Source: an uncultured Chloroflexota bacterium (lineage in GTDB: Bacteria; Chloroflexota; Dehalococcoidia; CAUJGQ01). Taken from it: a stretch of 64,000 bases of DNA. The stretch is from contig CALFMN010000034.1 of NCBI GenBank assembly GCA_937879875.1, positions 1 to 64,000 on the forward strand. The letters run 5' to 3'. The notes under the pieces were generated by a model. It was not told the DNA's origin, did no database searches, and saw only the letters and a program-made list of their open reading frames with translations. Each line of letters opens with the position of its first letter. Positions within the stretch are counted from its first letter, which is position 1. The position numbers and the translations under genes were made by a program. Positions 45,876 to 55,552 of this stretch are shown here, in pieces.

Positions 45876-47705
45876 TCAGGAGAATAGTCTACTTCCTCCG
45901 GGCGATACCGTTCGCGCGCGTGCGCGCGGACGGGTTTCCGGGGTTATGCCAGGCAGCTCACGGGCGCTGGCAAGGTTTGCCGCTGTGACGCCGCCGAGCA
46001 TCGCCGCCAGCTCGCGCACGCGCTCCTCGCCGCTCACCGCGGCGAGCGCGGCGCGTGTCCTGCCGCCGCTCACTTCTTTGGCGGCCACGAGATGCGTCGC
46101 GGCAGCGGCCGCGATCTGCGGCAGGTGCGAGATGCAGATCACCTGGTGGCGCTCGGCCAGCGCCGACAGTTTCTGCGCCACCACACCGGCCGAGCGGCCG
46201 CCGAGGCCGGCCTCGATCTCGTCGAATACGAGCGTCGGCACCGCGTCCGCGTCGCCCAGCACGCTCTTTAAAGCCAGCATCAGCCGCGACGTTTCGCCGC
46301 CGCTCGCCACGCGTGCCAGCGGCCGCAACGGCTCGCCCGGATTGAGCGACACGAGGAACTCGACGCGATCGATGCCGGACTGATCGAAGGCCAGCGCTGC
46401 CGCGGCGGGGGAGCCCGCCTCGGGCGGGCCATGCTCCAAGACGGCCGTGAGCGGCACGGCACAGGGCAGCCCGTCCGCGGCTGGGCGGCGGGTGAACTGC
46501 ACGGCGAAGCGGGCATCGGTCATGCGCAGATCGTCCAGCTCGCGCTCGACGGCTTCGACCAGCCGCCGCGCGGCCTGCTCGCGCGCCGCGCTCAGCTCTT
46601 CCGCCCGTGCGCTGAGCGCCGTCAGCAGGCGGCCCGCTTCGCCGCGCAGCCCATCGAGCCGCTCTTCGCTGCCCTCCAGCTCGGCCAGTTCGTGCGCCGC
46701 CTGTGCGCCGTAGTCGATCACGGCCGCGAGCGTGGCGCCATATTTGCGCTTCAGCGTATTGATCAGGGTCAGCCGCTCGTCCGCGGCGGCGAGGCGCGCC
46801 GGGTTGAACTCGACCGCGTCGCGGTAGGAGCGCAGCGTGCGCGCCAGGTCCGCCGCCTGCTCCTGCAATGCTGCCGCCGCCGCGGCATCCTCCGTCAACC
46901 GTTCGTCCAGCGCGGCGAGCTGGCCGAGCAGATCGGCCGTGCGGCCGAGGCTGTCGATCGCCGCCGCGCCGCGCCCGCCGCCCGCCAGCGCCGCATGCGC
47001 GCTGTCGGCCAGCTCCGCCAGTTGCTCGGCGTTGGCGAGAAGCTGGCGCTCCGCCCGAACTTCATCCTCTTCGTCCGGACGAAGCTGCGCAGCCTCGATC
47101 TCTTCCGCCTCGAAGCGCAGGCGTTCCTGCCGGCGCACGCGTTCGCGCTCGTCCGACACGAGCCGCGCGATCTCGGCGCGCACGCCGCGCAGCTGCGCCG
47201 CCGGCTCGGCGAAGGCGTGGCGCGGCGCGGCCAGTCCGCCGAAACGGTCCAGCAGCTCGATGTGCGTGGCGGGCTGCAAGAGGCTGACGTGATCCGTCTG
47301 ACCGTGGATATCGACCAGCCGCGTGCCCAGCGCCGCGAGCAAGGACTGCACCACGGCGCGGCCGTTCACCCGTGCCGCCGAACGCGCCCGGCCGTCGAGG
47401 GAGATCTCGCGACTGACGATCAGCATTTCGTCTTCGGCGGCGATTCCGGCTTCGGAGAGCTGCTCCCGCAGGCCGTCGCCGAGCATCTCCTCGTCGAAGG
47501 TAAAGATGCCCTCGACGTGCGCGGACGGCGCGCCGGCGCGCACCGTGCCGGCGTCGGCCCGGCCGCCGAGCAGCAGTTGCAAGGCGTCGATCAGAATGCT
47601 CTTGCCCGCGCCCGTCTCGCCGGTGATCACGGTGAGGCCGGGACCGAGCGGCACGCGCACGTGCTCGGCGATGGCGAAGTCCCTGATGTCGAGTTCGAGC
47701 AGCAC
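45876..47705 (-). CDS. recN: DNA repair protein RecN
   Basis: SMC-like ATPase that gathers broken DNA ends. 609 aa from GTG 47705 (VLLELDIRDFAIAEHV), with GGAG 5 nt upstream. Walker A GETGAGKS, Q-loop DIHGQTDHVSLL, a long Ala/Glu/Arg coiled coil in the middle, ABC signature ASGGETSRLMLALK, and Walker B VPTLVFDEIEAGLGG. Intact. 295 nt of repeats separate it from the NAD kinase gene. Confidence 0.94.
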   Translation of the reverse strand: MLLELDIRDFAIAEHVRVPLGPGLTVITGETGAGKSILIDALQLLLGGRADAGTVRAGAPSAHVEGIFTFDEEMLGDGLREQLSEAGIAAEDEMLIVSREISLDGRARSAARVNGRAVVQSLLAALGTRLVDIHGQTDHVSLLQPATHIELLDRFGGLAAPRHAFAEPAAQLRGVRAEIARLVSDERERVRRQERLRFEAEEIEAAQLRPDEEDEVRAERQLLANAEQLAELADSAHAALAGGGRGAAAIDSLGRTADLLGQLAALDERLTEDAAAAAALQEQAADLARTLRSYRDAVEFNPARLAAADERLTLINTLKRKYGATLAAVIDYGAQAAHELAELEGSEERLDGLRGEAGRLLTALSARAEELSAAREQAARRLVEAVERELDDLRMTDARFAVQFTRRPAADGLPCAVPLTAVLEHGPPEAGSPAAAALAFDQSGIDRVEFLVSLNPGEPLRPLARVASGGETSRLMLALKSVLGDADAVPTLVFDEIEAGLGGRSAGVVAQKLSALAERHQVICISHLPQIAAAAATHLVAAKEVSGGRTRAALAAVSGEERVRELAAMLGGVTAANLASARELPGITPETRPRARARTVSPGGSRLFS

Positions 47706-47819
47706 ACCCGTGCTCCGCGGCGAAACCGATCCGGCCGTTCGCTGATGCGCGGCGCGGCAGGAAAGCCCTGTGATCGCCGCGCCTGCTCCTATCTTACGGC
47801 CTTGCTGCCCGCGGCGTGC

Positions 47820-47981
47820 GGCCCTCACCCCCGTCCCCTCGCCCAGGATTGGGCGAGGGGCGATCCGGCGGAGCACGACTCGATCGGCGTCGGGGTAACC
47901 GTGTGGCGGTCGGAACGCTTCAGGCAGGATCGTCTCCTTCCCTCCAGGATTGGGGGAAGGAGAGACGAGAGGATGAGGGCC
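47820..47981. repeat. GC-rich palindromic intergenic repeat, composite
   Basis: Outer ends GGCCCTCA (47820-47827) and TGAGGGCC (47974-47981) are inverted. Inside are a perfect 11-bp hairpin CCCCTCGCCCA/TGGGCGAGGGG (47835-47860) and CTCCTTCCC/GGGAAGGAG (about 47935-47962), both with AGGAT-type loops. Related to 27091 and 51311 by the G-rich GTGAGGG ends. Confidence 0.7.
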
Positions 47982-48000
47982 GAACGCTGCGCCCGGGCGG

Positions 48001-48858
48001 TCAACGGATCGCGTCGCGCCCCTGCGTCGAGAGGTTGAGATGGTCGGCCAGGCGGGCGAAGAAGTTGCTGGGCGGCCCCATGCGAATGAATGCGGCCGTG
48101 TGCGCTGAGCGGCGGCAGACGACCGCACAGCCATCGGCGAGCGATCGAACGACCTCGCCATCCGCCGTCACCAGGCCTTCGCTCTGATTCTCAACCCTGA
48201 TCTCGATCGTCGCCTCGCCTGGCAACACCAGTGGCCGCATGCGCGAAAGATGCGGCGCGACGGCGGTAAGCACCAGGTCGCCCGACTGCGGCATCAGCAC
48301 CGGCCCGCCGGCCGAGAGATTGTAGGCCGTGCTGCCGGTCGCCGTCGAGACGATCAGCGCGTCGGCACGCAGCCTGGCCAGGTGCACGCCGTCGATCGCG
48401 ACCGAGAAATCGACCGGCCGGCCGGGCGCGGCGCGGTAGACGACGACGTCGTTCAGCGCGAGCGCGGCGACCGCATCACGCGGATCCGTGCCCGTGGCTA
48501 CACACTCGACCAGCGAACGCTCGTCGAGCATGCCGGCGCCGTCGAGAATGGCGGCGAGGTGTTCGGCGGCGCTCTCGGGCGCCAGTTCGCTGAGAAACCC
48601 GAGCCGGCCCATATTCACGCTGACGATATGTGCGCCCCGCGGCGCGACCGTGCGGGCCGCCCAGAGTACGGTGCCGTCGCCGCCGACACAGACGGCGAGA
48701 TCGGTGCCGTCCAAATTTGCCGCGCAGGTCGCGGTGTCGCCGGTCTGCGCCAGCCAGGGCGAGAGCGGGCGCAGCACCGTTTTCGCCAGCTCCTGCGCCA
48801 GCGTGAACGCGGCCGGTTCGCGCGGGTGGTAAAGGATGCCCGCCTTCTGATATCTCAC
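48001..48858 (-). CDS. nadK: NAD kinase
   Basis: Phosphorylates NAD to NADP. 285 aa. GGDGT in LAVCVGGDGTVLWAAR, NMGRLGFLSEL, LNDVVVYR and STATGSTAYNLSAGGP are all present. ATG 48858 overlaps the tlyA stop by 4 nt. tlyA-nadK-recN is a conserved order in many Gram-positive-like lineages. Confidence 0.95.
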   Translation of the reverse strand: MRYQKAGILYHPREPAAFTLAQELAKTVLRPLSPWLAQTGDTATCAANLDGTDLAVCVGGDGTVLWAARTVAPRGAHIVSVNMGRLGFLSELAPESAAEHLAAILDGAGMLDERSLVECVATGTDPRDAVAALALNDVVVYRAAPGRPVDFSVAIDGVHLARLRADALIVSTATGSTAYNLSAGGPVLMPQSGDLVLTAVAPHLSRMRPLVLPGEATIEIRVENQSEGLVTADGEVVRSLADGCAVVCRRSAHTAAFIRMGPPSNFFARLADHLNLSTQGRDAIR

Positions 48859-49592
48859 GCGGCGGCGTCCGGTCGTTGCAGGTGCATGAGGAACTCCCGA
48901 TTGCCGGATGCTCCGCGGATGGGGGAGAGCGTAAGTCCAAGAATACGGTAGCCCTGAGCCGTAAGCCAGTGGACGAAGCGTCCGACCACGGCCGCGTGCA
49001 GCAGCGGGTCGCGCACGATGCCGCCGCGCCCCACCTCTCCCCGTCGCGCCTCGAACTGCGGCTTGAGCAGGACGACAAGCTGCGCCCGCGGCTGGAGCGA
49101 CGCGACCACGGCCGGCAGGACTTTAGTGAGCGAGATGAACGACACATCGGCGACCGCGAGATCGACCGGCTCCGGCAGCACTTCGAGATGGCGAGCGTTC
49201 ACGCGCTCCATCACGACGACGCGCGGATCGGTGCGCAGGCGATAGTCGAGTTGACCGTAGCCCACGTCGATCGCGTAGACCCGTGCGGCGCCATGCTGCA
49301 ACAGGCAGTCCGTGAAGCCACCCGTCGAGGCGCCGATGTCGGCGGCCAGCAGTCCGGCCACGTCGATGCCGAACTGCCGCAGCGCGTGCTCCAGCTTCTC
49401 GCCGCCGCGGCTGACGTAACGCGGCGGTGCGACCAGCGCCAACGCGGCTTCGGCCGGCACCAGCATCGCCGGCTTGACCGCGGGCCGGCCCTCCACCAGC
49501 ACTCGCCCCACCTCGACCGCCGCGCGCGCCTGCTCGCGCGAGGCGGCAAGGCCGCGCGCGACGAGAGCCAGATCGAGCCGCTGCTTCGCCAT
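48855..49592 (-). CDS. tlyA: TlyA-family rRNA 2'-O-methyltransferase
   Basis: 245 aa. N-terminal S4 RNA-binding domain (QRLDLALVARGLAASREQAR ... VLVEGRPAVKPA) then a FtsJ-like methyltransferase: AADIGASTGGFTDCLLQHGA binds SAM, VDLAVADVSFISL and LLKPQFEA follow. Family members methylate cytidine ribose in 16S and 23S rRNA; some were first called haemolysins. ATG 49592. First gene of the tlyA-nadK-(recN) block. Confidence 0.93.
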   Translation of the reverse strand: MAKQRLDLALVARGLAASREQARAAVEVGRVLVEGRPAVKPAMLVPAEAALALVAPPRYVSRGGEKLEHALRQFGIDVAGLLAADIGASTGGFTDCLLQHGAARVYAIDVGYGQLDYRLRTDPRVVVMERVNARHLEVLPEPVDLAVADVSFISLTKVLPAVVASLQPRAQLVVLLKPQFEARRGEVGRGGIVRDPLLHAAVVGRFVHWLTAQGYRILGLTLSPIRGASGNREFLMHLQRPDAAA

Positions 49593-49696
49593 TACGCATC
49601 ACCGTAACGGCCGATCGCGCGGCGGTTCAACGCCCCGCCGCGTTGCTCCGCGGCGCCGCCGCCCCTACCATCGCAGGCGGGAGAAGTTCGCCGCTC

Positions 49697-50185
49697 ATGG
49701 TCACACCCACGAACGAGGACTCCGCCGCCCGCGTGCAAGCGGCGATCGCGGCGCTGCACCCGGACCTGCGCGTCGAGATCCATGCTGGCTCGACGGCAAC
49801 GGCTGAAGGCGCGGCGTCGGCAGCCGGCTGTGCCCTCGGGCAGATCGTCAAGAGCCTGCTGTTCATCGCCGGCACACGGCCGCTGCTCGCGCTGGTGGCC
49901 GGCGACCGCAAGGCCGACGTGCCGCGTCTGGCCGTGCTGCTCGGCGTACCGCGCAAGCGCCTGCGCCTCGCCACGCCCGACGAAGTGCTGGCGATCACCG
50001 GCTTCCCGATCGGCGGCGTGCCCCCGCTCGGCCAGCCGGCGCCGATCGAAACTCTGATCGACGCTGCCTTCGAGCGTTATGACACGCTCTATGCCGCCGC
50101 CGGCACGCCGCACGCCGTCTTCCGCATAAGGCGGGCGCTGCTGGTAGAGTTGACGGGAGGCCGGGTCGCCAGCTTTACCGCCTGA
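49697..50185 (+). CDS. YbaK/EbsC-family aminoacyl-tRNA deacylase
   Basis: 162 aa. Family core: GCALGQIVKSLLFIAGTRPL with the conserved Lys, VAGDRKADVPRLA, LATPDEVLAITGFPIGGVPP, DTLYAAAGTPHAVFRI. Hydrolyses mischarged tRNA (Cys-tRNAPro or similar). ATG 49697 is the first residue that fits the family. Divergent from tlyA, with 104 nt between starts. Confidence 0.9.
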   Translation: MVTPTNEDSAARVQAAIAALHPDLRVEIHAGSTATAEGAASAAGCALGQIVKSLLFIAGTRPLLALVAGDRKADVPRLAVLLGVPRKRLRLATPDEVLAITGFPIGGVPPLGQPAPIETLIDAAFERYDTLYAAAGTPHAVFRIRRALLVELTGGRVASFTA

Positions 50186-50216
50186 ACGAACACCGCGCTC
50201 CGGCCACGAGGGTACG

Positions 50217-51191
50217 TTGACCACGCCGGCTTCAAACGCTGCCGAGCGCCGCAGCCCCGCTGAGCACGCGATCGCGTCGCTCGGGGCGCGGCGCGCGCTG
50301 CTCGTCCCATTGCTGCTCGCGCTGCGGCCGAAGCAGTTCATCAAGAACGGCGTGGTGTTCGCGCCGCTGGTGTTTACGGTTCGGCTCGCCTGGCGCCCGC
50401 TCTATCCGGACACCTGGCTGCCGCTGCTGGGCCGCTCGCTGCTGGCGTTCGTGGCGTTCTGCGCCGTCTCCGCCGCCGGCTATCTGGTGAACGATCTGCG
50501 CGATGTCGAGGCGGACCGGCTGCATCCGCGCAAACGGCTGCGGCCGATCGCGTCGGGCGCGCTGGGCACGCGGCCGGCCCTGCTCACTGCGCTTGCCGGC
50601 TACACCGCCGGGATGATCGCCGGTGTGCTGCTCGGCTGGCGCTTCGAGGCGACGCTGGCAGGCTATGCCCTGCTGGTGTTGGCCTACAGCTTCGCGCTCA
50701 AACGCGCCGTGATCCTCGATGTGCTGGTGATCGCCTCCGGCTTCGCTTTGCGGGCGATGGGCGGCGCCTTCGCGATCTCCGTGCCGGTCTCGCCCTGGCT
50801 CTACCTCTGTACCGTACTCGGCGCCCTGCTGCTGGCGGTGAACAAGCGCCGCCATGAGCTGCTGCTGCTCGACGCCGATGCGGTCAATCACCGGCCGGCG
50901 CTGGCCGCCTACTCCTTGCCGCTGCTGGATCAGATGTCGAGCACGGTCGCGGCGGCCACGGTGATCGCCTACAGCCTGTACACGTTCACGGCCGAGAACC
51001 TGCCGACGAACCACGCGATGATGGTGACGGTGCCGTTCGTGCTCTACGGCATCTTCCGCTACCTGTTCCTCGTCTACCGCCGCGACGAAGGCGGCAGCCC
51101 CGACGAGCTGCTGGTGCGCGATCTGCCGCTGCTGGCCTGCGTGGCCCTCTGGCTGATAACCGCAGCCGGCGTGCTGGCGATCTACAGATAG
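50217..51191 (+). CDS. UbiA-family prenyltransferase, decaprenyl-phosphate phosphoribosyltransferase-like
   Basis: 324 aa integral membrane enzyme with about eight TM helices. The first Asp motif NDLRDVEADRLHPRKRLRPI closely matches the DPPR synthase group, which transfers phosphoribose to polyprenyl phosphate for arabinan synthesis; a second Asp region is NKRRHELLLLDADAVNHRPA. TTG 50217 is the start, with GAGGG 4 nt upstream. No other arabinan genes in the window, so the end use is unknown. Confidence 0.85.
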   Translation: MTTPASNAAERRSPAEHAIASLGARRALLVPLLLALRPKQFIKNGVVFAPLVFTVRLAWRPLYPDTWLPLLGRSLLAFVAFCAVSAAGYLVNDLRDVEADRLHPRKRLRPIASGALGTRPALLTALAGYTAGMIAGVLLGWRFEATLAGYALLVLAYSFALKRAVILDVLVIASGFALRAMGGAFAISVPVSPWLYLCTVLGALLLAVNKRRHELLLLDADAVNHRPALAAYSLPLLDQMSSTVAAATVIAYSLYTFTAENLPTNHAMMVTVPFVLYGIFRYLFLVYRRDEGGSPDELLVRDLPLLACVALWLITAAGVLAIYR

Positions 51192-51242
51192 CGGTTTCGA
51201 GACGGGATAGCGGCGCGCCGTTGGTCGCGGCTGCGCCGCGAC

Positions 51243-51262
51243 GGGCGGTTCACGAACCGCCC
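51243..51262 (+). terminator. Hairpin downstream of the UbiA-family gene
   Basis: GGGCGGTT/AACCGCCC stem with loop CACG (51243-51262), 52 nt after the stop. No T-tract. Same type as the hairpin after mdh. Confidence 0.45.
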
Positions 51263-51310
51263 CTGCAACGGCTTGCCAACCCCACGCCCTCCGGCACGCC
51301 CGACGCCGGA

Positions 51311-51377
51311 TCGCCCCTCTCCATGCAACATCGCGCTCCGCGCGATCTGGACGATTGGGAGAGGGAGGGGGTGAGGG
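51311..51377. repeat. GC-rich palindromic intergenic repeat, copy B
   Basis: Begins TCGCCCCTCTCC, centre ATCGCGCTCCGCGCGAT, then GATTGGGAGAGGGAGGGGG and TGAGGG. The left end and centre match 27091-27170 base for base; the loop arms differ in length. Confidence 0.75.
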
Positions 51378-51443
51378 CCGATGGCCGCAGATGCAACAAT
51401 GGCAGCGGCCGCCAGCGCGAGCAACGATCTGCGAGGCGCCGCC

Positions 51444-52247
51444 ATGCCTTTTGCGCCGGTGAACGGCATCGAACTGTACTACGAAGCGCACGGCTCCGGA
51501 CCGGCGATTCTTTTCGCGCACGGCCAGGGCGGCAACCACCTGAGCTGGTGGCAGCAGATCCCCTTCTTTCAGCAGTGGTATCGCTGCATCACCTTCGACC
51601 ATCGCGCCTTCGGCCGCTCGCGCGACGCCGGCGAGCCGCCCGGCGGCCGCATGCAGTTCGTGCCCGACGCGCTGGCGCTGGCCGGCTATCTCGGCATCGA
51701 CCGCTTCTTCGTGGTGGCGCATTCGATGGGCGGACGCACCGGCGCGGGGCTGATCCGCCGCGCGCCCGAGCGCGTGCGCGCCGCCATCTTCTCCGGGACG
51801 CCGGCAGGCGCCACCGACGCCGGCGTACGCCAGTTGCAGCGCGCCTATGCCGCCACGCTGCCGCCGGGCAGCACCTTGTTGCAGCGCGCTCTGCGGCCCG
51901 AGTTCGTGCGCGAACGCCCCGATCTGGCGTTTCTCTACCGTGAGATTCAGCGGCTCAATCCGAAGCGGCCGGCCGATTTCCTGGCGCCGCCGCCAGCCTG
52001 GAGTGGCACGTTTACCGCCTACATCGCCGAGTGCGACGTGCCAGCGCTCTACCTGGTGGGCGAGCATGACGCCGTTACGCCGCCGCAGATCGTCCGGCGG
52101 GCGGCGGGACTGGTGCGCGGCGCCCGTTTTCAGGTCATTCCCGCCGCGGGGCACTCGGTCTACTTCGAGCAGCCCGCGGCGTTCAACGCCGCCGTGCTCG
52201 CGTTCCTGCGCGAGGCCGAGGCCGACGGCCCTGTCAGTGCGCCGTGA
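51444..52247 (+). CDS. Alpha/beta-fold hydrolase
   Basis: 267 aa. Oxyanion region LFAHGQGGNHLSWW, nucleophile elbow VVAHSMGGRTGAG with Ser, acid in LVGEHDAVTPP, and His in IPAAGHSVYFEQP. Complete catalytic triad. Similar to esterases and haloperoxidase-like members; substrate unknown. ATG 51444 has GAGG 7 nt upstream. Converges with the next gene; the two stops overlap by 14 nt. Confidence 0.9.
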   Translation: MPFAPVNGIELYYEAHGSGPAILFAHGQGGNHLSWWQQIPFFQQWYRCITFDHRAFGRSRDAGEPPGGRMQFVPDALALAGYLGIDRFFVVAHSMGGRTGAGLIRRAPERVRAAIFSGTPAGATDAGVRQLQRAYAATLPPGSTLLQRALRPEFVRERPDLAFLYREIQRLNPKRPADFLAPPPAWSGTFTAYIAECDVPALYLVGEHDAVTPPQIVRRAAGLVRGARFQVIPAAGHSVYFEQPAAFNAAVLAFLREAEADGPVSAP

Positions 52248-53685
52248 GCGGCTCACAGCCGCTGGTCGCAGGCGCGTTGCTGGCATCGCCACTGTAGCTC
52301 GCGATGAACGCATAGCTGCCGGGGGTGGTCGGCGCCACGCTGCTGGAGGTAGCGGTCGCCGAGGTCGATGAGGTGGCCGTCAGCGGAACTGTGCCTGCCG
52401 GCGCACCCGTGCCGGCACAGCTACCGTTGTTGAAGAAGATGAAGCTGATCGTTCCGGTCGGAGCGCTGCCCGTCACCGTCGCCATGTCGCTCACCCCCGT
52501 GCCCACAAACACCGAGCTTCCAGGGCTGATGCTGGTGGTGATAGTGCTGCTGGCCACCTGCGCTGGCCCGGCCGGCTGGAGAACGAAGAGAAGTTGTGGC
52601 TGAACGCTGGGATTCTGCTGCAGCTGCGTGTTCTGGTTGAGCGCCGCCTGGGTAATGCCCTGGCTGATTGTGACGGTGTTACCGTCGCCGGAGACCGAGA
52701 CGGCGATATCATTGGCTCCCAGCTGGACGTTTGATTGCGTCGTTGAGCCCACCGCGGACGTCTGACCGTCGACCGGTACAAGCGTCATCCCCAGGTTCTG
52801 AGCCACCTGGATGATCGTCTGTATGACCGTGACGACGTCGTGGTTGCCGCTCACGACGACAACAGCACTATTCTGGGCTAAATTGATGTTTCCCTGCGCT
52901 GTCTGTGCCGTCTGTCCGCTGCCGGCGGCCGGCTGCTGTATCGTGCCCGTGTTACTGCCCGCCTGAAAAATGGTCTGATTCACGGTAGTCACCTGACCAT
53001 CGACAGTAACATTGACCTGGGCGACGTTCTGCCCCAGGTTCGTGTTCGTCTGCGTGAGCTGCACACTTCCCGCCGAACCGTTCTGCATGTTGAAGAGGAG
53101 GGCCGTCGCGACGTTGACCGCGACCTGCTGAATCACCTGCACGAGGGTAACCGTGTCGTCGTTGCCAGTGACCTGCACGCTCCCCGCGTTCTGGGCGAGC
53201 TGCGCATTCGCCTGGGCGACGGGATGACTGTTCGTGCTGGGAGTAGCCGTACCGGTGCTGTTGGGTGGCTCGACCGTCGTGGTGGCAACGTTCACTGCTA
53301 GCTGGGTCGTGGTTTGATTGATTCCCACGTTGTTGGCGGCAGGAGTGGCTTGCGGCGTCGCTGCGCCGCTGACAGGCCGTGCCAGTGCGTTGCTGGACAC
53401 TGGCCCGGTTGCCGCGGGTGTGCCGCTGCCAGTCGCCGCCGCGGCCGGGGGTGTCGGAACCGCCGTGGCAGCGGCGGCGGGGGGGCTGCTCGACGCAGGG
53501 GGCGTTCCGGAGGGTGTTCCGCCACTGGTTGCCGCCGGGGCCGTCGGAGCAGCCGGACCATCGGCCAGTGCAACAAGAACGTGAGGCCAGAAGAATGTGA
53601 TGCCGAGCCAGAGGGCCGCGGCGAGCATAACCGTTCTTCGGACGCGCCTGGACCACGGGGGTGCGATCAAGCGTGCGGCGACCAT
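52234..53685 (-). CDS. Secreted Asn/Gln-repeat protein with Ig-like C-terminus
   Basis: About 483 aa. Basic N-terminus and hydrophobic TVMLAAALWLGITFFW form a signal peptide, likely cut after ALA near residue 41. Then a Pro/Ala/Thr/Ser-rich linker (about 44-120). The middle holds about four imperfect repeats of 60-70 residues built on N-x-x-L-x-Q-N and V-x-V-x-G-x-x-x-x-V-T, e.g. ANAQLAQNAGSVQVTGND, GNINLAQNSAVVVVSGNH, SNVQLGANDIAVSVSGDG: a beta-solenoid or curlin-like pattern. The C-terminus (VTGSAPTGTISFIFF ... GSYAFIASYSGDAS) is a bacterial Ig-like domain. ATG 53685 is chosen because AAGGAG lies 12 nt upstream; ATG 53697 touches it. A surface fibre or adhesin is likely but inferred. Confidence 0.78.
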   Translation of the reverse strand: MVAARLIAPPWSRRVRRTVMLAAALWLGITFFWPHVLVALADGPAAPTAPAATSGGTPSGTPPASSSPPAAAATAVPTPPAAAATGSGTPAATGPVSSNALARPVSGAATPQATPAANNVGINQTTTQLAVNVATTTVEPPNSTGTATPSTNSHPVAQANAQLAQNAGSVQVTGNDDTVTLVQVIQQVAVNVATALLFNMQNGSAGSVQLTQTNTNLGQNVAQVNVTVDGQVTTVNQTIFQAGSNTGTIQQPAAGSGQTAQTAQGNINLAQNSAVVVVSGNHDVVTVIQTIIQVAQNLGMTLVPVDGQTSAVGSTTQSNVQLGANDIAVSVSGDGNTVTISQGITQAALNQNTQLQQNPSVQPQLLFVLQPAGPAQVASSTITTSISPGSSVFVGTGVSDMATVTGSAPTGTISFIFFNNGSCAGTGAPAGTVPLTATSSTSATATSSSVAPTTPGSYAFIASYSGDASNAPATSGCEPLTAH

Positions 53686-53849
53686 CGTTCTTTGCATCTC
53701 CTTGCGGTGAGGCGCTTGCCAATTTTTCCAGGGCTGCTCGATGAACATCCCCAGGCTGTAATGTTGCGAGATTTCTATCACATCATAGCCTCCCGAAGAA
53801 CCGGAAACTTTCGTTATGCAAAATTACAGCCGGGCGAACACGGAGCCGC

Positions 53850-54640
53850 GGGTAGCACACCAGTACACTGTGCCACCGCGGACGCCAGCGCGAATGCGTT
53901 CGACCCACGCACCCCTTCCCGGTCGTGGCGGTCGTGATGCACCACCAGCGGCCCGCGAGGAGACGGTACGCTGCTCCAGCGCGCCGCTGCGGTTGGCGCA
54001 GCGGGGTACGGGGTACATAGATATCGTCGGCAGCGCCGTCGTACTTGAACACAGTGGCGAATGCGAGCACGGCACGGTATTGGCCGGAGTGAGACAGCAC
54101 CGGCGAGTAGCCGCGCTTCGCCAGCCCAGGGCGTCGCCGGCAGCGCCAGTCAGTCCCACTGCGGCTCCTCGTGCGGTGAGTGGGCAAGCTCGATTGGCGG
54201 GGCGCCCCTTCACTTCGGCACACACTTCACCGTGAGGTCGGAGGGTGAACTGCCGGAGGGCGCGTGAAGGCCGGGTAGCTCCGCGGAAAGCCGAGCGCCG
54301 CAGCCTCGTCATAGACAGCCATGGCCTGGGCGTGGGGTCTTCCCGCAGGAGCGCGGCGAGGTACGGGGCGAAGGGTGTGATCGGATCCGCGCCCGTTGGC
54401 GTGCCCTGGCCAAAAGTGGACTGCCGGCGAGATAGGCACGGATGGTCTTGCGGTCACGCCAGAGATGGTCTGCGATCGCGGAGAGAGAGCAACGTCGTTC
54501 CGGCGGCGTAGCAGCTTCCACGTCTTCCTCCGCCAGGCGCCGTCGGCCAGCGAGTGAGCGATGGCGTGCATTGTCTCGCCGATCGCTGCCCCGCTTGCAG
54601 CATCGGACGCAGGAAACCTCGCCAACAGATCGTGGCGAGG
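53850..54640 (-). pseudogene. Decayed IS21-like transposase, several frameshifts
   Basis: Pieces of one transposase are spread over three minus-strand frames in the expected order: SLSAIADHLWRDRKTIRAYL (helix-turn-helix, about 54475-54420), then AMAVYDEAAALGFPRSYPAF (about 54330-54270), then LRPHGEVCAEVKGRPA (about 54240-54190), then YSPVLSHSGQYRAVLAFA (about 54120-54060). No single frame is long. Clearly non-functional. Edges are approximate; no end repeats found. Confidence 0.7.
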
Positions 54641-54702
54641 TTTCAGCGCAGGAGCCGGCAGGTCTCGCGAGGTCTGCGGACCGCGTGATGCGGCACGCTC
54701 TG

Positions 54703-55026
54703 CTAGCGCGCGCGCGACCCGGAAACGTGCGCCTCAGCGCGACTTCCCTGATCACCGCGTACCGTCACCGTCACGTCGGCATCGCTGGCCGCGATGACGG
54801 TGCTCTTCGACTGAAAGGCGCCCTGCGCGTCGGCCTGCAGCGTGCGACTCGTGCTCTGTACGGAGCTGCCGCTGCTCTGCATCAGCGTCCCCGGGCCGGT
54901 CACGACGCTGGACCCGCCGCTCGTGACCGTCAACGTGAGGGCGAGCCGCTCGTGCGGCGCGAAGTCCGTACCGCGCACGGTGAGGGTACCGTCGTGCTCC
55001 CAGCGCAGATCGAGACTGCCGGCCAT
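54703..55026 (-). CDS. Small beta-rich protein of unknown function (107 aa)
   Basis: LDLRWEHDGTLTVRGTDFAP then ERLALTLTVTSGGSS resembles Ig-like beta-sandwich openings, followed by a Ser/Thr-rich tail. No signal peptide seen. ATG 55026. It lies downstream of three related small genes on the same strand; membership in the cluster is inferred from spacing. Confidence 0.55.
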   Translation of the reverse strand: MAGSLDLRWEHDGTLTVRGTDFAPHERLALTLTVTSGGSSVVTGPGTLMQSSGSSVQSTSRTLQADAQGAFQSKSTVIAASDADVTVTVRGDQGSRAEAHVSGSRAR

Positions 55027-55152
55027 GGTGAGAGCCTACCTCTCGGCGCCGAGTGAGTGACCGCAACGCAGCCGAGGCGACAGTACATACTGTCGCCTCA
55101 GCGGGATTGCGGTCGGGGCGGGAGTTCCGGAGACGCCCCTGAACGGTCGTCG

Positions 55153-55485
55153 CTAGTGCTGCACCGTGCCCTGGCCCGAGACCTGGGGGCCGCCGACGTT
55201 GACGCCGGTCTGGGTGACGCCCTGCAGGATGCTGCCGCCGATGGCGGCACCAGCGAACTGGCTGGCGCTGTTGAAGTTCTGCTGGTTGCTCGTAAGGCGA
55301 GCGAACTGCGAGCTGAAGTCGGGGCTGAAGAAGGCGCCGTAGCCCGACACCTCGCCGCCCATCGCCTGCTGGATCGCGCCCACCTTGTCCGCAGGCACCT
55401 TGCCGGCCTGCAGGGCGGCCCCGGAGATCACGTAGAAGTTGCCCTCACCGTCGCGGAGGATGATCGCCTGGTCGTTCGTCGGCAT
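55153..55485 (-). CDS. Small-protein family member A (110 aa), unknown function
   Basis: About 76% identical, without gaps, to the product of 55553-55885. N-terminal block QAIILRDGEGNFYVISGAAL, then KVPADKV, then GGEVSGYGAFFSPDFSSQFA, and a Gly/Gln/Asn-rich tail ending GVNVGGPQVSGQGTVQH. No signal peptide, TM or Cys. ATG 55485 has AGAGGA 9 nt upstream. I do not recognise the family. Confidence 0.72.
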   Translation of the reverse strand: MPTNDQAIILRDGEGNFYVISGAALQAGKVPADKVGAIQQAMGGEVSGYGAFFSPDFSSQFARLTSNQQNFNSASQFAGAAIGGSILQGVTQTGVNVGGPQVSGQGTVQH

Positions 55486-55552
55486 CGTGCTGTTCCTCTC
55501 TCGTGTGTTGTGAGCCGTTGGAGTAGAAGGACGGGGGCCCGAGCGGCCGGCG